The notes beneath the pieces are model-generated. The model was not told the DNA's origin. It saw only the letters and a program-made list of their open reading frames with translations, and made no database searches. Both the position numbers and the translations under genes were made by a program. From the NCBI RefSeq assembly GCF_012910705.2, contig NZ_WTVG02000040.1, forward strand, positions 682,001 to 746,000: DNA of 64,000 nucleotides, written 5' to 3'. Below are positions 1 through 10,510 of the stretch, in pieces. Source of the stretch: Aromatoleum anaerobium (GTDB taxonomy: Bacteria > Pseudomonadota > Gammaproteobacteria > Burkholderiales > Rhodocyclaceae). Within the stretch, counting starts at the first letter, position 1. Each line of letters begins with the position of its first letter.

Positions 1-1123
1 GATAAGGCTTGTTGGCGCCATCGGAGACGGCATAGACGCCGAATTCACCCTTCGGGTGTTCAATTGCCGCATACACCTCGCCGCTCGGGACATGCATGCC
101 TTCGGTGAAGAGCTTGAAATGGTGGATCAGCTCCTCCATGTTGCCCTTCATCCTCTCGCGCGGCGGCGGCGCAACCTTGTAGTTGTCCGCGATGACCGGT
201 CCCGGATTCTTGCGCAACCAGTCGATACACTGCTTGACGATCCGGTTCGACTGGCGCATCTCTTCCATGCGGCACAAATAACGGTCGTAACAATCGCCGT
301 TCTTCCCGACCGGAATGTCGAAGTCCATGCGGTCGTATACTTCGTAAGGCTGTTTTTTGCGCAGGTCCCATGCGACGCCGGAACCCCGCAGCATCGGCCC
401 GGTGAATCCCCAGGCCTTGGCCTGCTCGGGCGTGACCACACCGATACCCACCGTGCGCTGTTTCCAGATCCGGTTGTCGGTGAGGAGTGTCTCGTAGTCG
501 TCGCAATAGCCGAGGAACCGGGTGGTGAAATCCTCCAGGAAATCGAGCAACGAACCCTGGCGGTTGTCATTCAGTTCCCGGACGGTATTCGCATTCTTGA
601 ACTTGTTAACAGCATATTGCGGCATACGATCCGGCAGATCGCGATAAACGCCACCGGGACGGTAATACGCGGCATGCATCCGCGCGCCCGAAACCGCCTC
701 GTAGGCATCCATCAAATCTTCACGCTCGCGGAACGTATACAGCACCATCGTCATCGCACCGATATCGAGCGCGTGCGTGCCGATACCGAGGAGGTGATTC
801 AAAATCCGGGTGACTTCGTCGAACATAACCCGGATGTATTGGGCACGGATCGGCACTTCGAGCCCCAGCAGGCGCTCGATCGCCATGCAGTAGGCGTGCT
901 CGTTGCACATCATGGACACATAGTCGAGCCGGTCCATATAAGGAACCGATTGCACCCAGGTGCGTGTTTCCGCGAGTTTCTCCGTTCCGCGATGGAGCAG
1001 GCCGATATGCGGATCGGCACGCACCACGACCTCGCCGTCGAGCTCAAGCACTAAGCGAAGCACGCCATGGGCAGAAGGGTGTTGCGGACCGAAGTTGATC
1101 GTGTAATTGCGAATCTCAGCCAT
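1..1123 (-). CDS. nuoD: NADH-quinone oxidoreductase subunit D (partial, C-terminus outside window)
   Basis: 49-kDa-type subunit of respiratory complex I. It lies in the peripheral arm and helps form the ubiquinone-binding site next to cluster N2. About 374 N-terminal residues are visible, beginning [20 protein letters not shown], where the HPSAHG signature of the family sits. The frame stays open to the window edge, so the gene is cut by the window rather than broken. The ATG (1121-1123) overlaps the nuoC stop by 8 nt, implying translational coupling in a nuoABCD operon. Identification is confident; the C-terminus cannot be assessed. Confidence 0.96.
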   Translation of the reverse strand, partial: MAEIRNYTINFGPQHPSAHGVLRLVLELDGEVVVRADPHIGLLHRGTEKLAETRTWVQSVPYMDRLDYVSMMCNEHAYCMAIERLLGLEVPIRAQYIRVMFDEVTRILNHLLGIGTHALDIGAMTMVLYTFREREDLMDAYEAVSGARMHAAYYRPGGVYRDLPDRMPQYAVNKFKNANTVRELNDNRQGSLLDFLEDFTTRFLGYCDDYETLLTDNRIWKQRTVGIGVVTPEQAKAWGFTGPMLRGSGVAWDLRKKQPYEVYDRMDFDIPVGKNGDCYDRYLCRMEEMRQSNRIVKQCIDWLRKNPGPVIADNYKVAPPPRERMKGNMEELIHHFKLFTEGMHVPSGEVYAAIEHPKGEFGVYAVSDGANKPY

Positions 1124-1721
1124 TGCCGACATCCCCGTAGTTCTCTTCGCGCACGATGCGCGGCGTGTTCTCACGCGGCTCGATGGTCACTGGCTGATAC
1201 ACCACCCTTCCCTGCTCGGGGTCGTAACGCATCTCGACGTAGCCGGAAACAGGAAAATCCTTGCGGAACGGATAACCCACGAATCCGTAATCCGTCAAGA
1301 TTCGGCGCAGGTCCGGATGGCCGGCAAACATGATGCCATAGAGATCGAATGCCTCACGCTCGTACCAGTTGACACCCGGCCACACCCCAACCAGCGACTC
1401 GAGTACCGGAAATGCGTCGTCATCGGCGAATGCACGCAACCGAATCCGCCAGTTATGCGTGATCGAAAGCAGATGCACGGCGACAGCGAACCGTCTTCCC
1501 GCCCAGACTCCGTTTCCGTAAGCCGAATAATCCAGACCGGTAAGATCGACCAGTTCCTCGAACCGCAGATCGCGATGATCCCGCAGCAGTTGCGCAACGG
1601 GGAGGTAATCGGCCGCCGCGACTTCGAGCGTAACCTCACCACGGTCAACGACCACCGACCGTACCTTCGCACCCAGGATATTTTGCAGCGAACTGCTCAG
1701 ACGTTCCAGCTTCGAGCTCAT
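1116..1721 (-). CDS. nuoC: NADH-quinone oxidoreductase subunit C
   Basis: 30-kDa-type subunit of complex I that packs against NuoD in the peripheral arm. The 201-residue protein has the family core [29 protein letters not shown] (split here: [12 protein letters not shown] and [13 protein letters not shown]) near residues 120-150. NuoC and NuoD are separate genes here, not fused as in enterics. I chose the ATG at 1721 (MSSKLERL) because AGGTGG sits about 7 nt upstream. A GTG at 1739 overlapping the nuoB stop would add six residues but has no better ribosome site. Confidence 0.95.
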   Translation of the reverse strand: MSSKLERLSSSLQNILGAKVRSVVVDRGEVTLEVAAADYLPVAQLLRDHRDLRFEELVDLTGLDYSAYGNGVWAGRRFAVAVHLLSITHNWRIRLRAFADDDAFPVLESLVGVWPGVNWYEREAFDLYGIMFAGHPDLRRILTDYGFVGYPFRKDFPVSGYVEMRYDPEQGRVVYQPVTIEPRENTPRIVREENYGDVGNG

Positions 1722-1735
1722 AAATGGGCCACCTG

Positions 1736-2212
1736 TCACCGCGCTATGGTGTTAGTGCGCTTGATCTTGTTCTGCAACTGAATGATGCCGTACAGCAACG
1801 CTTCTGCGGTCGGCGGGCAGCCGGGCACGTAGACATCGACCGGTACGATGCGATCACACCCCCTTACGACCGAATACGAGTAGTGATAATAGCCACCGCC
1901 ATTGGCACAGGAGCCCATCGAGATCACCCAGCGAGGCTCGGCCATCTGGTCATAAACCTTGCGCAATGCCGGCGCCATCTTATTGCAAAGCGTGCCCGCC
2001 ACGATCATGAGATCCGACTGCCGCGGACTGGGACGAAACACCACGCCGAAGCGGTCAAGATCGTATCGTGCGCAGCCTGCGTGGATCATTTCGACGGCAC
2101 AGCAGGCCAGGCCGAAGGTCATTGGCCACAGAGAACCCGTGCGCGTCCAGTTGATCACCGCATCGAGCGAGGTGGTAACAAATCCCTCGCGAAAAACGCC
2201 CTCAATGCTCAT
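1736..2212 (-). CDS. nuoB: NADH-quinone oxidoreductase subunit B
   Basis: PSST-type subunit carrying the terminal [4Fe-4S] cluster N2, which passes electrons to quinone. The 158-residue protein shows the expected cysteine motifs: the adjacent pair in GLACCAVEM (about residues 34-42), GSCANGGG (near 100) and PGCPPT (near 130). Length is normal for the family. It starts 3 nt after the nuoA stop and ends at the nuoC start region, so it is co-transcribed and probably coupled. No anomalies. Confidence 0.97.
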   Translation of the reverse strand: MSIEGVFREGFVTTSLDAVINWTRTGSLWPMTFGLACCAVEMIHAGCARYDLDRFGVVFRPSPRQSDLMIVAGTLCNKMAPALRKVYDQMAEPRWVISMGSCANGGGYYHYSYSVVRGCDRIVPVDVYVPGCPPTAEALLYGIIQLQNKIKRTNTIAR

Positions 2213-2215
2213 GCA

Positions 2216-2590
2216 TCACTCCCAGTCGAGTGCACCGTTCTTCCACTCGACGACATAGCCGATAACCAGCACGGCGAGAAAAACCATTACCGAACCGAAT
2301 ACAAACCAGGCAATTTCGCCGGCCGCAATGAATTCCTGAAAAACAGTCGCCCAAGGAAACAGAAAGGCAATTTCAAGATCGAAGAGAATGAAAAGAATGG
2401 CTATGAGGTAATAGCGCACATCGAATTTCATGCGAGCGTCTTCGAACGCCTCGAAGCCACACTCATAAGGTGACAGCTTCTCACCATCAGGCCGGTAAGG
2501 AGCGAGAACACGCCCGAGAATCACGGGAACCAGACCGAATCCCAGACCAACGAGGATGAACATCAGGACAGGAAAGTAGTTTTCCAGCAT
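2216..2590 (-). CDS. nuoA: NADH-quinone oxidoreductase subunit A
   Basis: Small membrane subunit of complex I. The 124 residues contain three hydrophobic segments (about 5-28, 62-84 and 92-115) and the conserved loop YECGFEAF, whose Cys is at the quinone-site interface in the family. I chose the ATG at 2590 (MLENYFPVL) because it matches family N-termini; an upstream in-frame codon adds 18 poorly fitting residues. It is the first gene of the nuo operon. A TCTAAT -10-like hexamer lies about 20 nt upstream, but its -35 is weak, so the nuo promoter is not firmly placed. Confidence 0.95.
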   Translation of the reverse strand: MLENYFPVLMFILVGLGFGLVPVILGRVLAPYRPDGEKLSPYECGFEAFEDARMKFDVRYYLIAILFILFDLEIAFLFPWATVFQEFIAAGEIAWFVFGSVMVFLAVLVIGYVVEWKNGALDWE

Positions 2591-2646
2591 CGAAACACCC
2601 CGTTTTGAAATTAGACTTGCTCTGACTACGCTGTTGTACGGCATGA

Positions 2647-2667
2647 AAACGCCCGCATTAGCGGGCG
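2647..2667 (-). terminator. Intrinsic terminator of the tRNA-Leu transcript
   Basis: Read on the minus strand, GCCCGC-TAAT-GCGGGC is a 6-bp perfect GC stem with a tetraloop, followed by GTTTTC. It lies 13 nt past the 3' end of tRNA-Leu and before nuoA, so it should end the tRNA transcript and separate it from the nuo operon. Confidence 0.8.
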
Positions 2668-2679
2668 ATCTTCAATACC

Positions 2680-2764
2680 TGGTGCCGACGGTGAGACTCG
2701 AACTCACACGGCTTTCGCCACCACCCCCTCAAGATGGCGTGTCTACCAATTTCACCACGTCGGC
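2680..2764 (-). tRNA. leuU: tRNA-Leu(GAG)
   Basis: An 85-nt class II tRNA. The acceptor stem GCCGACG pairs with CGTCGGC, the discriminator is A, and CCA is encoded (2680-2682). The D-arm contains TTGGTAGACAC. The anticodon arm is CCATC-TTGAGGG-GGTGG with anticodon GAG, reading CUC and CUU leucine codons. A long variable arm (TGGCGAAAGCCG) and T-arm GTGAG-TTCGAGT-CTCAC follow. All stems are complete, so the gene looks functional. Confidence 0.97.
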
Positions 2765-2785
2765 AATATTTGTTACAGCCGCGAA

Positions 2786-2813
2786 ATTATACGACTTTTT
2801 CCGCAGTGCGCAA
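2786..2813 (-). promoter_or_regulatory. Promoter of tRNA-Leu
   Basis: On the minus strand a perfect TATAAT -10 (2786-2791) is preceded by TTGCGC (2808-2813) with a 16-bp spacer. The expected start falls about 15 nt before the tRNA 5' end. The downstream discriminator is GC-rich, as usual for stable RNA promoters. Confidence 0.6.
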
Positions 2814-2826
2814 ACCCAAAATGAAC

Positions 2827-3189
2827 TTATTTTGGAATCGCCTGCGCCTTCGAATCCTGCGCTCCGCCGCCGTCCGCAGGCTTCGCGTCCGTTGCCGGTG
2901 TGGATAAGGTCGAAGCGCCCTCCATCACGCTCGAGGGCTGGCTCGGCTTGTTGCTGGCAAGGTAACTGAGACCCAAACTGGTTATGAAAAAGACCGTGGC
3001 AAGGATGCCTGTCGTTCGACTGAGAAAATTAGCCGAACCGGATGATCCGAACACGCTGCCGGAGGCACCGCCGCCGAATGCCGCTCCGGCATCCGCCCCC
3101 TTGCCATGCTGCATCAACACCAGTCCGATAATGAACAAGCCTACCAGCACGTGAATCGTCAGAACGATTGAAAAAATATAGTTACTCAT
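2827..3189 (-). CDS. secG: Preprotein translocase subunit SecG
   Basis: Inner-membrane accessory subunit of the SecYEG protein-export channel. The 120 residues hold two membrane helices (about 4-24 and 55-78) flanking the family stretch [17 protein letters not shown] and SGSANFLSR. The tail is Pro/Ala/Ser-rich. Its ATG overlaps the tpiA TGA as ATGA (3186-3189), so tpiA and secG are translationally coupled. The tpiA-secG-tRNA-Leu-nuoA order is common in proteobacteria. Confidence 0.95.
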   Translation of the reverse strand: MSNYIFSIVLTIHVLVGLFIIGLVLMQHGKGADAGAAFGGGASGSVFGSSGSANFLSRTTGILATVFFITSLGLSYLASNKPSQPSSVMEGASTLSTPATDAKPADGGGAQDSKAQAIPK

Positions 3190-3974
3190 CGAGAACCTTT
3201 GAAATCACCCACATCGTCGTCCTGCGTAGCTACGGCAGCAGCTTCGCAGATCTCAAGAAATTGCTCGGCAACCAGCGACGCACCGCCAATTAGCCCGCCG
3301 TCCGAATCAGGCAGACTGAACAATGCAGCGGCACTGCCTGCCTTCACGCTTCCCCCGTACAGGATTCTGACCGCGCGAGAATTCCCCACGCGACGGGACA
3401 ACCAGCACCGCACGAATGACAGGATCAACTGGACCTGCTCCGGGGAAGCTGCTCGTCCGGTCCCGATTGCCCATACCGGCTCGTACGCGATCACCAGCCG
3501 TGCGAGCGATGCGCCGTCGAGCATCTGGGCCAATGCTTCGAGCTGGCGCAGCAGGACATCTTCTGCATGCCCTGCTTCTCGTTCGACAAGCGACTCCCCG
3601 ACGCATACGATCGGCACGAGGCCTGCGGCCAGCGCGGCACGGGCCTTTCGCGCAACAAGCAGATCATCCTCACGGAACAACGTACGCCGCTCGGAATGGC
3701 CGACGATGACGAAGCGGCAATCGAAGTCCGATAACATTCGCCCGCTGACTTCGCCCGTATACGCCCCGGCATCGAATTCACTCAGATTCTGGGCGCCGAG
3801 CATCATTGCACTACCCGACAACGCTCGCTGCCCCTGCGCCAGATAAGGAAACGGAAGGCACAGGGCAGTATCGACGCTGCCGGGACTGCGGCCGACAAGC
3901 TGTTCGAAGAGCGCCTGATTGCCTACCAGATCGCCGTTCATCTTCCAGTTGCCGACGACAAGCTTGCGTTCCAT
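3186..3974 (-). CDS. tpiA: Triosephosphate isomerase
   Basis: Interconverts dihydroxyacetone phosphate and glyceraldehyde 3-phosphate in glycolysis and gluconeogenesis. The 262-residue protein carries the substrate-binding Lys in GNWKMNG (about residue 11), the catalytic His in IVGHSERR and the catalytic Glu in [11 protein letters not shown], plus the phosphate-binding YGGSV. The start at 3974 ([11 protein letters not shown]) matches the family; the longer open frame upstream is not coding. The C-terminal tail (about ten residues ending DFKGSR) is slightly longer than usual. Confidence 0.97.
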   Translation of the reverse strand: MERKLVVGNWKMNGDLVGNQALFEQLVGRSPGSVDTALCLPFPYLAQGQRALSGSAMMLGAQNLSEFDAGAYTGEVSGRMLSDFDCRFVIVGHSERRTLFREDDLLVARKARAALAAGLVPIVCVGESLVEREAGHAEDVLLRQLEALAQMLDGASLARLVIAYEPVWAIGTGRAASPEQVQLILSFVRCWLSRRVGNSRAVRILYGGSVKAGSAAALFSLPDSDGGLIGGASLVAEQFLEICEAAAVATQDDDVGDFKGSR

Positions 3975-3999
3975 GCACTCGAATCCGCTAAATCGGGGC

Positions 4000-4029
4000 A
4001 TTCTATCGTGCCCGACCCCGCGGGGTAAA
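4000..4029 (-). promoter_or_regulatory. Candidate sigma-70 promoter of tpiA-secG
   Basis: On the minus strand, TAGAAT (4000-4005) is preceded by TTTACC (4024-4029) with an 18-bp spacer. It lies about 25 nt upstream of the tpiA ATG, in the only non-coding gap before the pst genes. The -35 is imperfect. Confidence 0.4.
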
Positions 4030-4113
4030 GACGACCCGATGGACTGGCGGCCGCCAGGCTGGGCGGGGTGGGCCACCGATCCATCGCAGAAAAGCCGGTG
4101 CGCAGCGCAATCC

Positions 4114-5001
4114 CTAACCGAAGCGTCCCGTGATGTAGTCCTCGGTTTCCCGGCGAACAGGATTGACAAACAGTTGGCGGGTCCGGCCGAACTCGATCAG
4201 TTCTCCGAGATACATGTATGCGGTGAAGTCCGACACCCGCGCCGCCTGTTGCATGTTGTGCGTGACGATCAGAATCGTGACTTTCTGCCGCAGCTGGTCG
4301 ATGAGTTCCTCGATGCTGGCGGTGGCAATCGGGTCGAGCGCCGAGGTCGGTTCGTCGAACAGCAGCACTTCGGGATCTGTCGCGAGACAACGCGCGATGC
4401 ACAGTCGCTGTTGTTGCCCGCCGGACAAGGCAAACGCAGGTTCGTTCAGGCGATGTGCGACTTCCGCCCACAGGGCCGCGCCCTTGAGGGCCTCCTCCAC
4501 CCGACCGTCGAGGACAGAGCGGCTTTTTTCCCCGCGGATGCGCAGTCCGTACGCCACATTCTCGTAGATCGATTTCGGGAACGGGTTCGGTTTCTGGAAC
4601 ACCATGCCGATTCGCATCCGGACCTCGATCGGATCGACAGCAGGGTCGAGCAGATTGGTGTTGTCCGGCAGCAGCCGGATCGCGCCCTCGTACCGGTTGC
4701 CCGGGTAGAGATCGTGCATCCGGTTGCAAGCCCGCAGCAGCGTGGACTTGCCACATCCGGACGGCCCGATGAGCGCCGTAACGTGCTTCTCGTAGACCGG
4801 CAGCGTTATGGATTTAAGTGCCTGGAACTGGCCGTAATAAAAACTGAAGTTTTCCGCCGCGGCCTTCACCGGCGGCGTGTCCGGCAAGGACCTGGCGTCG
4901 CGTGCATGCGCATTCGGTGCGCCAGCGACGCTCGCGGCAGTTGGTGTCGCTGCCTGCCGGTCGGGTCGATCAATTGAACGCATTGCGATGTTGCCTACCA
5001 T
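4114..5001 (-). CDS. pstB: Phosphate ABC transporter ATP-binding protein PstB
   Basis: ATPase of the high-affinity phosphate importer. It has Walker [10 protein letters not shown], the signature LSGGQQQR, Walker [12 protein letters not shown] and the H-loop VTHNM. At 295 residues it exceeds the usual roughly 257 because of an Ala/Pro/Arg-rich N-terminal extension of about 40 residues before the core [13 protein letters not shown] chose the ATG at 5001, which overlaps the pstA stop by 7 nt and has AAGGA upstream; a second ATG at 4983 would shorten the extension by six residues. Last gene of pstSCAB; no phoU follows. Confidence 0.95.
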   Translation of the reverse strand: MVGNIAMRSIDRPDRQAATPTAASVAGAPNAHARDARSLPDTPPVKAAAENFSFYYGQFQALKSITLPVYEKHVTALIGPSGCGKSTLLRACNRMHDLYPGNRYEGAIRLLPDNTNLLDPAVDPIEVRMRIGMVFQKPNPFPKSIYENVAYGLRIRGEKSRSVLDGRVEEALKGAALWAEVAHRLNEPAFALSGGQQQRLCIARCLATDPEVLLFDEPTSALDPIATASIEELIDQLRQKVTILIVTHNMQQAARVSDFTAYMYLGELIEFGRTRQLFVNPVRRETEDYITGRFG

Positions 5002-5918
5002 TTGATGTCCTTGCGCAGATGATAACGAATCCAGATCGAAATCGCGTTCATGGCCAGCGTCATGAGAACGAGGACGAACCCGGCAGCGGCGGCATTCTGC
5101 TGGAAAGCCTCCTCGGGACGGGAAGTCCAGTTGAACATCTGGATGGGCATGACAGTGAATCCCGATTTCAGCCACTCGAAGTTGAGCCAGGGAAACTCGG
5201 GCCCGATCGGTGACTCCGGCAGGAAAGCGATGAAGGTCAGCGCGCCGATCGTGATGACCGGGGCAGTCTCACCGATCGCACGCGACATGCCGATGATGAC
5301 GCCGGTAAGGATGCCGGGCATCGAATAGGGCACGATGTGGTCGCGCGTGACCTGCCAGCGCGTCGCGCCGAGCGCATAGGCCCCTTCGCGGATGTGCTGG
5401 GGAATCGAGCGTATCGCCTCGCGGGTGGCGACGATGACGACAGGGAGGATCAACAGACCCAGCGTCAGGCCGGCCGAAAGGATGCTCTGGCCCAAGCCGA
5501 AAGCGTAGACGAAGACGCCGAGTGCGAGCAATCCGTAGACGATCGAGGGCACACCCGCGAGGTTGGTCACGTTGATTTCTATGAGATCAGTGACCAAACT
5601 CCTCGTCGCATATTCCTCGAGATACACCCCTGCGGCGACGCCCAGCGGGACGGCTGACACCGCAGTCACCAGCATCACGAGCACCGAGCCGACCCAGGCG
5701 GAGAGGATCCCTGCCTGGCCGGCACGCCGTGACGGGAAAGAGGTAAAGAACTCCGGGGTCAGTCGCTCCCATCCCGCGAAGGCCATCTGCAGAAAGAGCG
5801 CGAGAAAGGTCAGCACGCCGATCAGCAGTGCAATGAAACCGAAGATCGCAAAGATCAGATCCCGGCGCTTGTTGCGCCGAATGATGCGTTGAATGCCGGA
5901 GAGATCCGCGGGAATCAT
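4995..5918 (-). CDS. pstA: Phosphate ABC transporter permease PstA
   Basis: One of two membrane permeases of the Pst importer. The 307 residues have about six membrane helices and the ABC-permease EAA-like loop in the stretch containing ALGATRWQV and [13 protein letters not shown] chose the ATG at 5918 (MIPADLSG) because GAGAGG lies 6 nt upstream; the ATG at 5924 directly abuts that site. It follows pstC by 10 nt and overlaps pstB, so the four genes form one operon. Confidence 0.93.
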   Translation of the reverse strand: MIPADLSGIQRIIRRNKRRDLIFAIFGFIALLIGVLTFLALFLQMAFAGWERLTPEFFTSFPSRRAGQAGILSAWVGSVLVMLVTAVSAVPLGVAAGVYLEEYATRSLVTDLIEINVTNLAGVPSIVYGLLALGVFVYAFGLGQSILSAGLTLGLLILPVVIVATREAIRSIPQHIREGAYALGATRWQVTRDHIVPYSMPGILTGVIIGMSRAIGETAPVITIGALTFIAFLPESPIGPEFPWLNFEWLKSGFTVMPIQMFNWTSRPEEAFQQNAAAAGFVLVLMTLAMNAISIWIRYHLRKDIKW

Positions 5919-5928
5919 GCTCATCCTC

Positions 5929-6888
5929 TCAATAGGCTTCACGATAGCGGCGCCGGACAAAGTGACCGGCAACATTGAGGAGCAGCGTCATCAACATCAG
6001 ACTCAGGCCGGCGGCAAAGATGGACTGGTAGCCGATGGAGCCGTGAGGCAGGTCGCCGAGCGCAACCTGCACGATGTACGCAGAAATCGTTTGCGCAGGC
6101 TCCATCGGATTCATCGTGAAGTTCGGCTGCATGCCGGCGGCGACCGCGACGATCATCGTCTCTCCCACGGCGCGCGAAACCCCGAGGATGTACGCCGACA
6201 AAATGCCCGAAAGCGCCGCAGGAATCACGACCCGGACGGCGGTCTGGAATTTTGTGCCACCCATCGCATAGGAGCCCTCGCGCATGCTCATCGGCACCGC
6301 TCGCATGGCGTCCTCCGCCAATGAGCTCACATAGGGAATGATTGCGATGCCCATCACGATGCCGGCTCCGAGCATGTTGAAACCGGGCAAGCCCGGGATG
6401 AGCAACTGCAGCAGCGGTATGACGACAATCAGCGCAAAGTAGCCGTAGACGATCGACGGGATGCCGCCCAAGAGCTCGAGGAACGGCTTCACCGCTTCCC
6501 GCACCGCTGGCCTGGCGAACTCCGAAAGGTAGATCGCGATCGTCGTCCCGAGCGGAATCGCGACCACGACCGCGACCAACGAAGTCGTAAGCGTACCGGC
6601 CAGCAGCGGCAGGATGCCGTAATGGGCATCGGCAAAAAGCGGCGTCCACATCGTGTCGGTCAGGAAGGACCAGATCGGTACGACCGTGAAGAAGTGGTAG
6701 GACTCGCTGACCAGCACCCACACGATGCCGACTGTCGTCAGCACCGAGACACCTGCTGCGGCGAAAAGCAGAGCCTCGATGACGCGTTCCTTCGTGTTGC
6801 GCAGCGCCTTCCTGGCCAGCCGGTCGCTGACCCTCAGCGGCTCGAAGGATGCGCTTTCGAGCGATTCCATGCTGTTTGCGTCTTGCAT
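5929..6888 (-). CDS. pstC: Phosphate ABC transporter permease PstC
   Basis: Partner permease of PstA. The 319-residue protein has about six membrane helices and the permease signature stretch with YAMGGTKFQ and GVSRAVGETMIV. The start is uncertain: ATG 6888 (MQDANSMES) gives a normal cytoplasmic N-terminus, ATG 6870 is an alternative, and neither has a strong ribosome site. The gap to the pstS stop is 55 nt. Expression should follow the pstS promoter under phosphate limitation. Confidence 0.92.
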   Translation of the reverse strand: MQDANSMESLESASFEPLRVSDRLARKALRNTKERVIEALLFAAAGVSVLTTVGIVWVLVSESYHFFTVVPIWSFLTDTMWTPLFADAHYGILPLLAGTLTTSLVAVVVAIPLGTTIAIYLSEFARPAVREAVKPFLELLGGIPSIVYGYFALIVVIPLLQLLIPGLPGFNMLGAGIVMGIAIIPYVSSLAEDAMRAVPMSMREGSYAMGGTKFQTAVRVVIPAALSGILSAYILGVSRAVGETMIVAVAAGMQPNFTMNPMEPAQTISAYIVQVALGDLPHGSIGYQSIFAAGLSLMLMTLLLNVAGHFVRRRYREAY

Positions 6889-6943
6889 TCTTGGCCCGTC
6901 GACAAGGAAAAGGGTGCGCGAGCCCTGCCCGCGCACTCGGACG

Positions 6944-7936
6944 TCAGAGCTTTGCTTCGCGGCTCAGAAGCGACTCGATGGTGACGCCGACCTCCGCCTC
7001 ACCGCCAAAAACGGTGCCGACCTTCTTCTTGCTCATATTCTCCATCGCTGTTTCATATGCCTTCGGTGGCAGCGGAACATATTTCACTTCGGTCGCAAGA
7101 TTCGATGCGTTCTTCATGTAATAAGTCACGAAATCGCGAACTTCCGGCCTCTCCAGCGCCTTTTCACTGACATAAATGAAGATCGGGCGCGACAGCGGAT
7201 TGTAGGCACCGCTGATCACCGAATCGGGACCGGGCGAAACCGCCTTGCCTTCCTTGTTCACGATCGGCACGGCCCTCAACTTGCCCTGATTCTCGGCATA
7301 GTAGGCGTAACCCAAGTAGCCGATCGCCTCCTGATCGCGTGAAACACCCTGAACGAGGACGTTGTCGTCTTCCGACGCCGTGAAATCACCGCGCGAAGCC
7401 TTCGCCTTGCCAACGACCGCTTCAGTGAAATAATCGAAGGTGCCGGAATCCGAGCCCGCACCGAAGAGCTTCAGCGGAACATCCGGGAACGACGAGTCGA
7501 TCTGCTTCCAGCTGGTGACCTTGCCCTGCGCGTCGGGCTCCCACATTTTCTTGAGTTGCTCGACGGTCAGCTGTTTGACGAAGGTGTTCTTCGGATTGAC
7601 GATGACCGTCAACGCGTCGAAGGCAACCGGCAGTTCGTAATACCTGATGCCGGCGCTCGCGCACGCTTCCATCTCCTTTTTCATGATCGGACGCGAAGCC
7701 CCCGAAACATCAATCTCGCCCCGGCAGAATTTCTTGAAACCACCGCCTGTGCCCGAGATGCCGACCGTGACCTTCACCGAGCCTTTCCTGGCCTTCTGAA
7801 TATCCTCGGCTACGGCCTCCGTGATCGGGAACACGGTGCTGGAACCATCCACCTTCACGATGGACTGGGCCTGCGCAGCGTGCGAACCGCACACGACGAG
7901 AGCAGCCGCCAAGGCGACCTGCTTGAAACCCGACAT
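6944..7936 (-). CDS. pstS: Phosphate-binding periplasmic protein PstS
   Basis: Periplasmic receptor that captures phosphate for PstCAB. The 330 residues begin with a Sec signal peptide cleaved after AAQA (about residue 23). The phosphate-binding motif [14 protein letters not shown] follows, then [15 protein letters not shown] and [12 protein letters not shown]. The ATG at 7936 has AGGAG 7 nt upstream; the longer open frame upstream is non-coding. Signal peptide and first-gene position fit a phosphate-starvation-induced operon headed by the Pho box at 8022-8039. Confidence 0.96.
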   Translation of the reverse strand: MSGFKQVALAAALVVCGSHAAQAQSIVKVDGSSTVFPITEAVAEDIQKARKGSVKVTVGISGTGGGFKKFCRGEIDVSGASRPIMKKEMEACASAGIRYYELPVAFDALTVIVNPKNTFVKQLTVEQLKKMWEPDAQGKVTSWKQIDSSFPDVPLKLFGAGSDSGTFDYFTEAVVGKAKASRGDFTASEDDNVLVQGVSRDQEAIGYLGYAYYAENQGKLRAVPIVNKEGKAVSPGPDSVISGAYNPLSRPIFIYVSEKALERPEVRDFVTYYMKNASNLATEVKYVPLPPKAYETAMENMSKKKVGTVFGGEAEVGVTIESLLSREAKL

Positions 7937-8021
7937 ACGGAATCTCCTGGTAAATGAACGATGCCCGGTGCCGCTGCGATCTTGCCGCGACTTCAGGCGC
8001 CTCGAATCATCCTCGTCAAAT

Positions 8022-8039
8022 GTGTCAGAAATTTGACAT
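8022..8039 (-). promoter_or_regulatory. Candidate Pho box (PhoB site) upstream of pstS
   Basis: The minus strand reads ATGTCAAATTTCTGACAC, which agrees at about 13 of 18 positions with the enterobacterial Pho box (two TGTCA-type repeats 11 bp apart; the second here is TGACA). It lies 86-103 nt upstream of the pstS ATG. The rest of the 318-nt gap between pstS and glmM (7937-8254) shows no credible gene and no clear terminator for glmM. Confidence 0.55.
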
Positions 8040-8254
8040 TGGCCGGGCGCCGATCCGCCGCATCCATGGCGAAGCCGATATCCATCGCAGAAAAACGATC
8101 CGGCTCGATGCTGCTCGGGCGGTCGAAGTGTACGGAGGCAATGTTTCAGGAGTGTTACAGGAAGGCTACTCGCTGCCGGAACCAAGAGAATTGGCCACAA
8201 CGAGGCCGTCGAAGCCCTCGTCGCCGAAAGCCCCAAAGGCTCGGTGGCCCTCCG

Positions 8255-9607
8255 TCAGGCGCTGGCGTGCCGAATGCAGTCGGCGATATGCCGCGCCAGT
8301 CTATCGACTTGCGCACCGTCCTTCCCTTCAACCATGACCCGGAGCAGCGGCTCGGTTCCCGAAGGGCGCAGCAGCACCCGGCCCTGCTCGCCGAGCTCCA
8401 GTTCGGCATCGCTCCGCGCTTGGTCAATGCGCTTGTCGGATCGCCAGTCGAATCCTGCGGTCAGAGGCACATTGATGAGTTTCTGTGGATAGAAGACGAG
8501 GTCCGCACAAGCAGCCGCCAACGTGCACTGGCGCTTGATCAGCGCCGCGATCACCTGGAGCGCGGAGACGATGCCGTCGCCCGTGGTATGACGATCGAGG
8601 CAGATGATATGGCCGGAGTTTTCCCCGCCGAGTTTCCAGCCCCGTTCGTGCATGGTTTCCAGCACGTAGCGGTCGCCGACCTTTGCCCGCGCGAAGGCAA
8701 GGCCGAGGCGGCCGATCGCGCGCTCAAGGCCGAGATTGCTCATCAGCGTGCCGACGACGCCCTCCAGGCGCCCTTCGGCCTGCCGCGAGGCTGCAATCAC
8801 GTACAGCAGCTTGTCGCCATCGTAAAGCTCTCCGTCTCCATCGACCATGATCACGCGATCGCCGTCGCCGTCGAGGGCGATGCCGAAGTCCGCCTTGTTC
8901 GCCAGTACAGCCGAACGCAGCGTCTGCGGATGCGTGGCGCCGACCTTGTCGTTGATATTCAATCCGTTGGGCTCGACCCCCAACGGGATCACTTCCGCGC
9001 CCAGTTCGTGAAATACGCTCGGCCCGATGTGATAGGCCGCGCCGTGGGCGCAGTCGAGGACGATGCGGTAACCACGCAGATCGAACTCGTTCGGAAACGC
9101 ACTTTTGCAGAACTCGACGTAACGCCCCGCCGCATCGACGATCCGGCGCGCCTTGCCCAGGCGGGACGCCTCGGCGCAGACCATCGGCTGATCGACACGG
9201 AACTCGATCTCCTCCTCGAGCGCATCCGGCAACTTGGTGCCGTTCGCCGAAAAGAACTTGATGCCGTTATCGTCGTATGGGTTGTGCGAGGCGGAGATCA
9301 CGACTCCGGCCTGAAGACGGAGGGCACGGGTGAGATAGGCCACCGCGGGCGTCGGCACCGGACCGGCAAGCATCACATCGACGCCCGCCGCTGCAAAGCC
9401 GGCTTCGAGAGCGGCCTCGAGCATGTAGCCGGAAATGCGGGTGTCCTTGCCGATGAGAATCGCGGGCCGCTCCCCGGGCGGCAACTGCTCCCGCCCTACC
9501 AGCGTCACCCCCGCCGCATAACCGAGACGCATGACGAATTCGGGCGTGATCGTCGAATCGCCGACCCGCCCCCGCACGCCGTCGGTGCCGAAATACTTTC
9601 TCCCCAT
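8255..9607 (-). CDS. glmM: Phosphoglucosamine mutase
   Basis: Converts glucosamine-6-phosphate to glucosamine-1-phosphate for UDP-GlcNAc, peptidoglycan and LPS. The 450-residue protein has all family motifs: the active-site phosphoserine in [13 protein letters not shown] (about residue 103), the Mg-binding DGDGDR (about 244-249), the sugar-binding GGENSGH and the phosphate-binding [11 protein letters not shown] near the C-terminus. Length is typical. It lies downstream of folP in the conserved ftsH-folP-glmM order, 69 nt after the folP stop. Confidence 0.97.
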   Translation of the reverse strand: MGRKYFGTDGVRGRVGDSTITPEFVMRLGYAAGVTLVGREQLPPGERPAILIGKDTRISGYMLEAALEAGFAAAGVDVMLAGPVPTPAVAYLTRALRLQAGVVISASHNPYDDNGIKFFSANGTKLPDALEEEIEFRVDQPMVCAEASRLGKARRIVDAAGRYVEFCKSAFPNEFDLRGYRIVLDCAHGAAYHIGPSVFHELGAEVIPLGVEPNGLNINDKVGATHPQTLRSAVLANKADFGIALDGDGDRVIMVDGDGELYDGDKLLYVIAASRQAEGRLEGVVGTLMSNLGLERAIGRLGLAFARAKVGDRYVLETMHERGWKLGGENSGHIICLDRHTTGDGIVSALQVIAALIKRQCTLAAACADLVFYPQKLINVPLTAGFDWRSDKRIDQARSDAELELGEQGRVLLRPSGTEPLLRVMVEGKDGAQVDRLARHIADCIRHASA

Positions 9608-9676
9608 TTTTCCCCCGCGACATTCGTCGAAAAGCGAATTATCGCATCAACCACGGGAGACTTCGTGCACGCATGT

Positions 9677-10510
9677 CTATGCCGGGACGCCGCTTACCGC
9701 CTGCCACACTTTCAAGGCATCGCGCGTCGCGGCCACGTCATGGACTCGCACGATCCGTGCGCCCCGTTCGACAGCGATCAGCGCCGCGGCGACGCTGCCA
9801 TGCACTCGCTCGCCGACCGGTCGTCCCGTGATCGCCCCGATCATGGACTTTCGCGACACCCCGACGAGCACCGGATAGTCTTGCGCAACGAAGCGGTCGA
9901 GGGCGCGGAACAGGGCGAGGTTGTGCTCGAGTGTCTTGCCGAATCCGAACCCCGGGTCGAGGAGGATCCGGTCCCTGCCCACACCCACGTCCGCGAGAGC
10001 CCGAACACGCCAGTCCAGGAAATCGAGCACTTCCGCAACGACATCATCGTAGCGGGGATCGGACTGCATGCCGCGAGGCTCGCCCTGCATGTGCATCACG
10101 CACAGTGCCGCCTCGCTGTCCCGCACGGCGTCGATCGCGCCCGGCGCGCGGAACGCGTTGATGTCGTTGATCAGGCTCGCTCCGGCCCTCAGGGATTCAC
10201 GCATCACGGCCGGCTTGAGCGTGTCGACCGAAACCGGCACCGCCCAGTCGGCCAGACGCTCGACCAGCGGGATGACGCGGTCGAGTTCCTCCTGCTCCGA
10301 AACAGGCTCGGACCCCGGACGGGTCGATTCGCCCCCTATATCGAGCAGATCCGCTCCCGCATCGACTGCAGCCTGCGCCCGTCGCACTGCCGCATCCAGA
10401 TCCCGACCGAGGCCATCGCCCGAAAACGAGTCCGGTGTGACATTGACGATCGCCATGATGCGTGGGCGGTCCAGTTCCAGGCGGAATCGACCACATCTCA
10501 AAACCTGCAT
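9677..10510 (-). CDS. folP: Dihydropteroate synthase
   Basis: Joins p-aminobenzoate to the pterin diphosphate in folate synthesis; it is the sulfonamide target. The 277 residues contain MAIVNVTPDSFSGDG (diphosphate-binding, about 25-39), DIGGESTRPGS, INDINAF, DPGFGFGKT and GVSRKSMIG. The ATG at 10510 (MQVLRCGRF) follows GAGGA with good spacing; the open frame extends upstream but does not fit the family. The 76-nt gap from ftsH is compatible with co-transcription. Confidence 0.96.
   Translation of the reverse strand: MQVLRCGRFRLELDRPRIMAIVNVTPDSFSGDGLGRDLDAAVRRAQAAVDAGADLLDIGGESTRPGSEPVSEQEELDRVIPLVERLADWAVPVSVDTLKPAVMRESLRAGASLINDINAFRAPGAIDAVRDSEAALCVMHMQGEPRGMQSDPRYDDVVAEVLDFLDWRVRALADVGVGRDRILLDPGFGFGKTLEHNLALFRALDRFVAQDYPVLVGVSRKSMIGAITGRPVGERVHGSVAAALIAVERGARIVRVHDVAATRDALKVWQAVSGVPA

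Noticed and set aside
8155-8427. 90-codon minus-strand frame overlapping the end of glmM
   Set aside because: Mostly inside glmM in another frame; the composition is a shadow.
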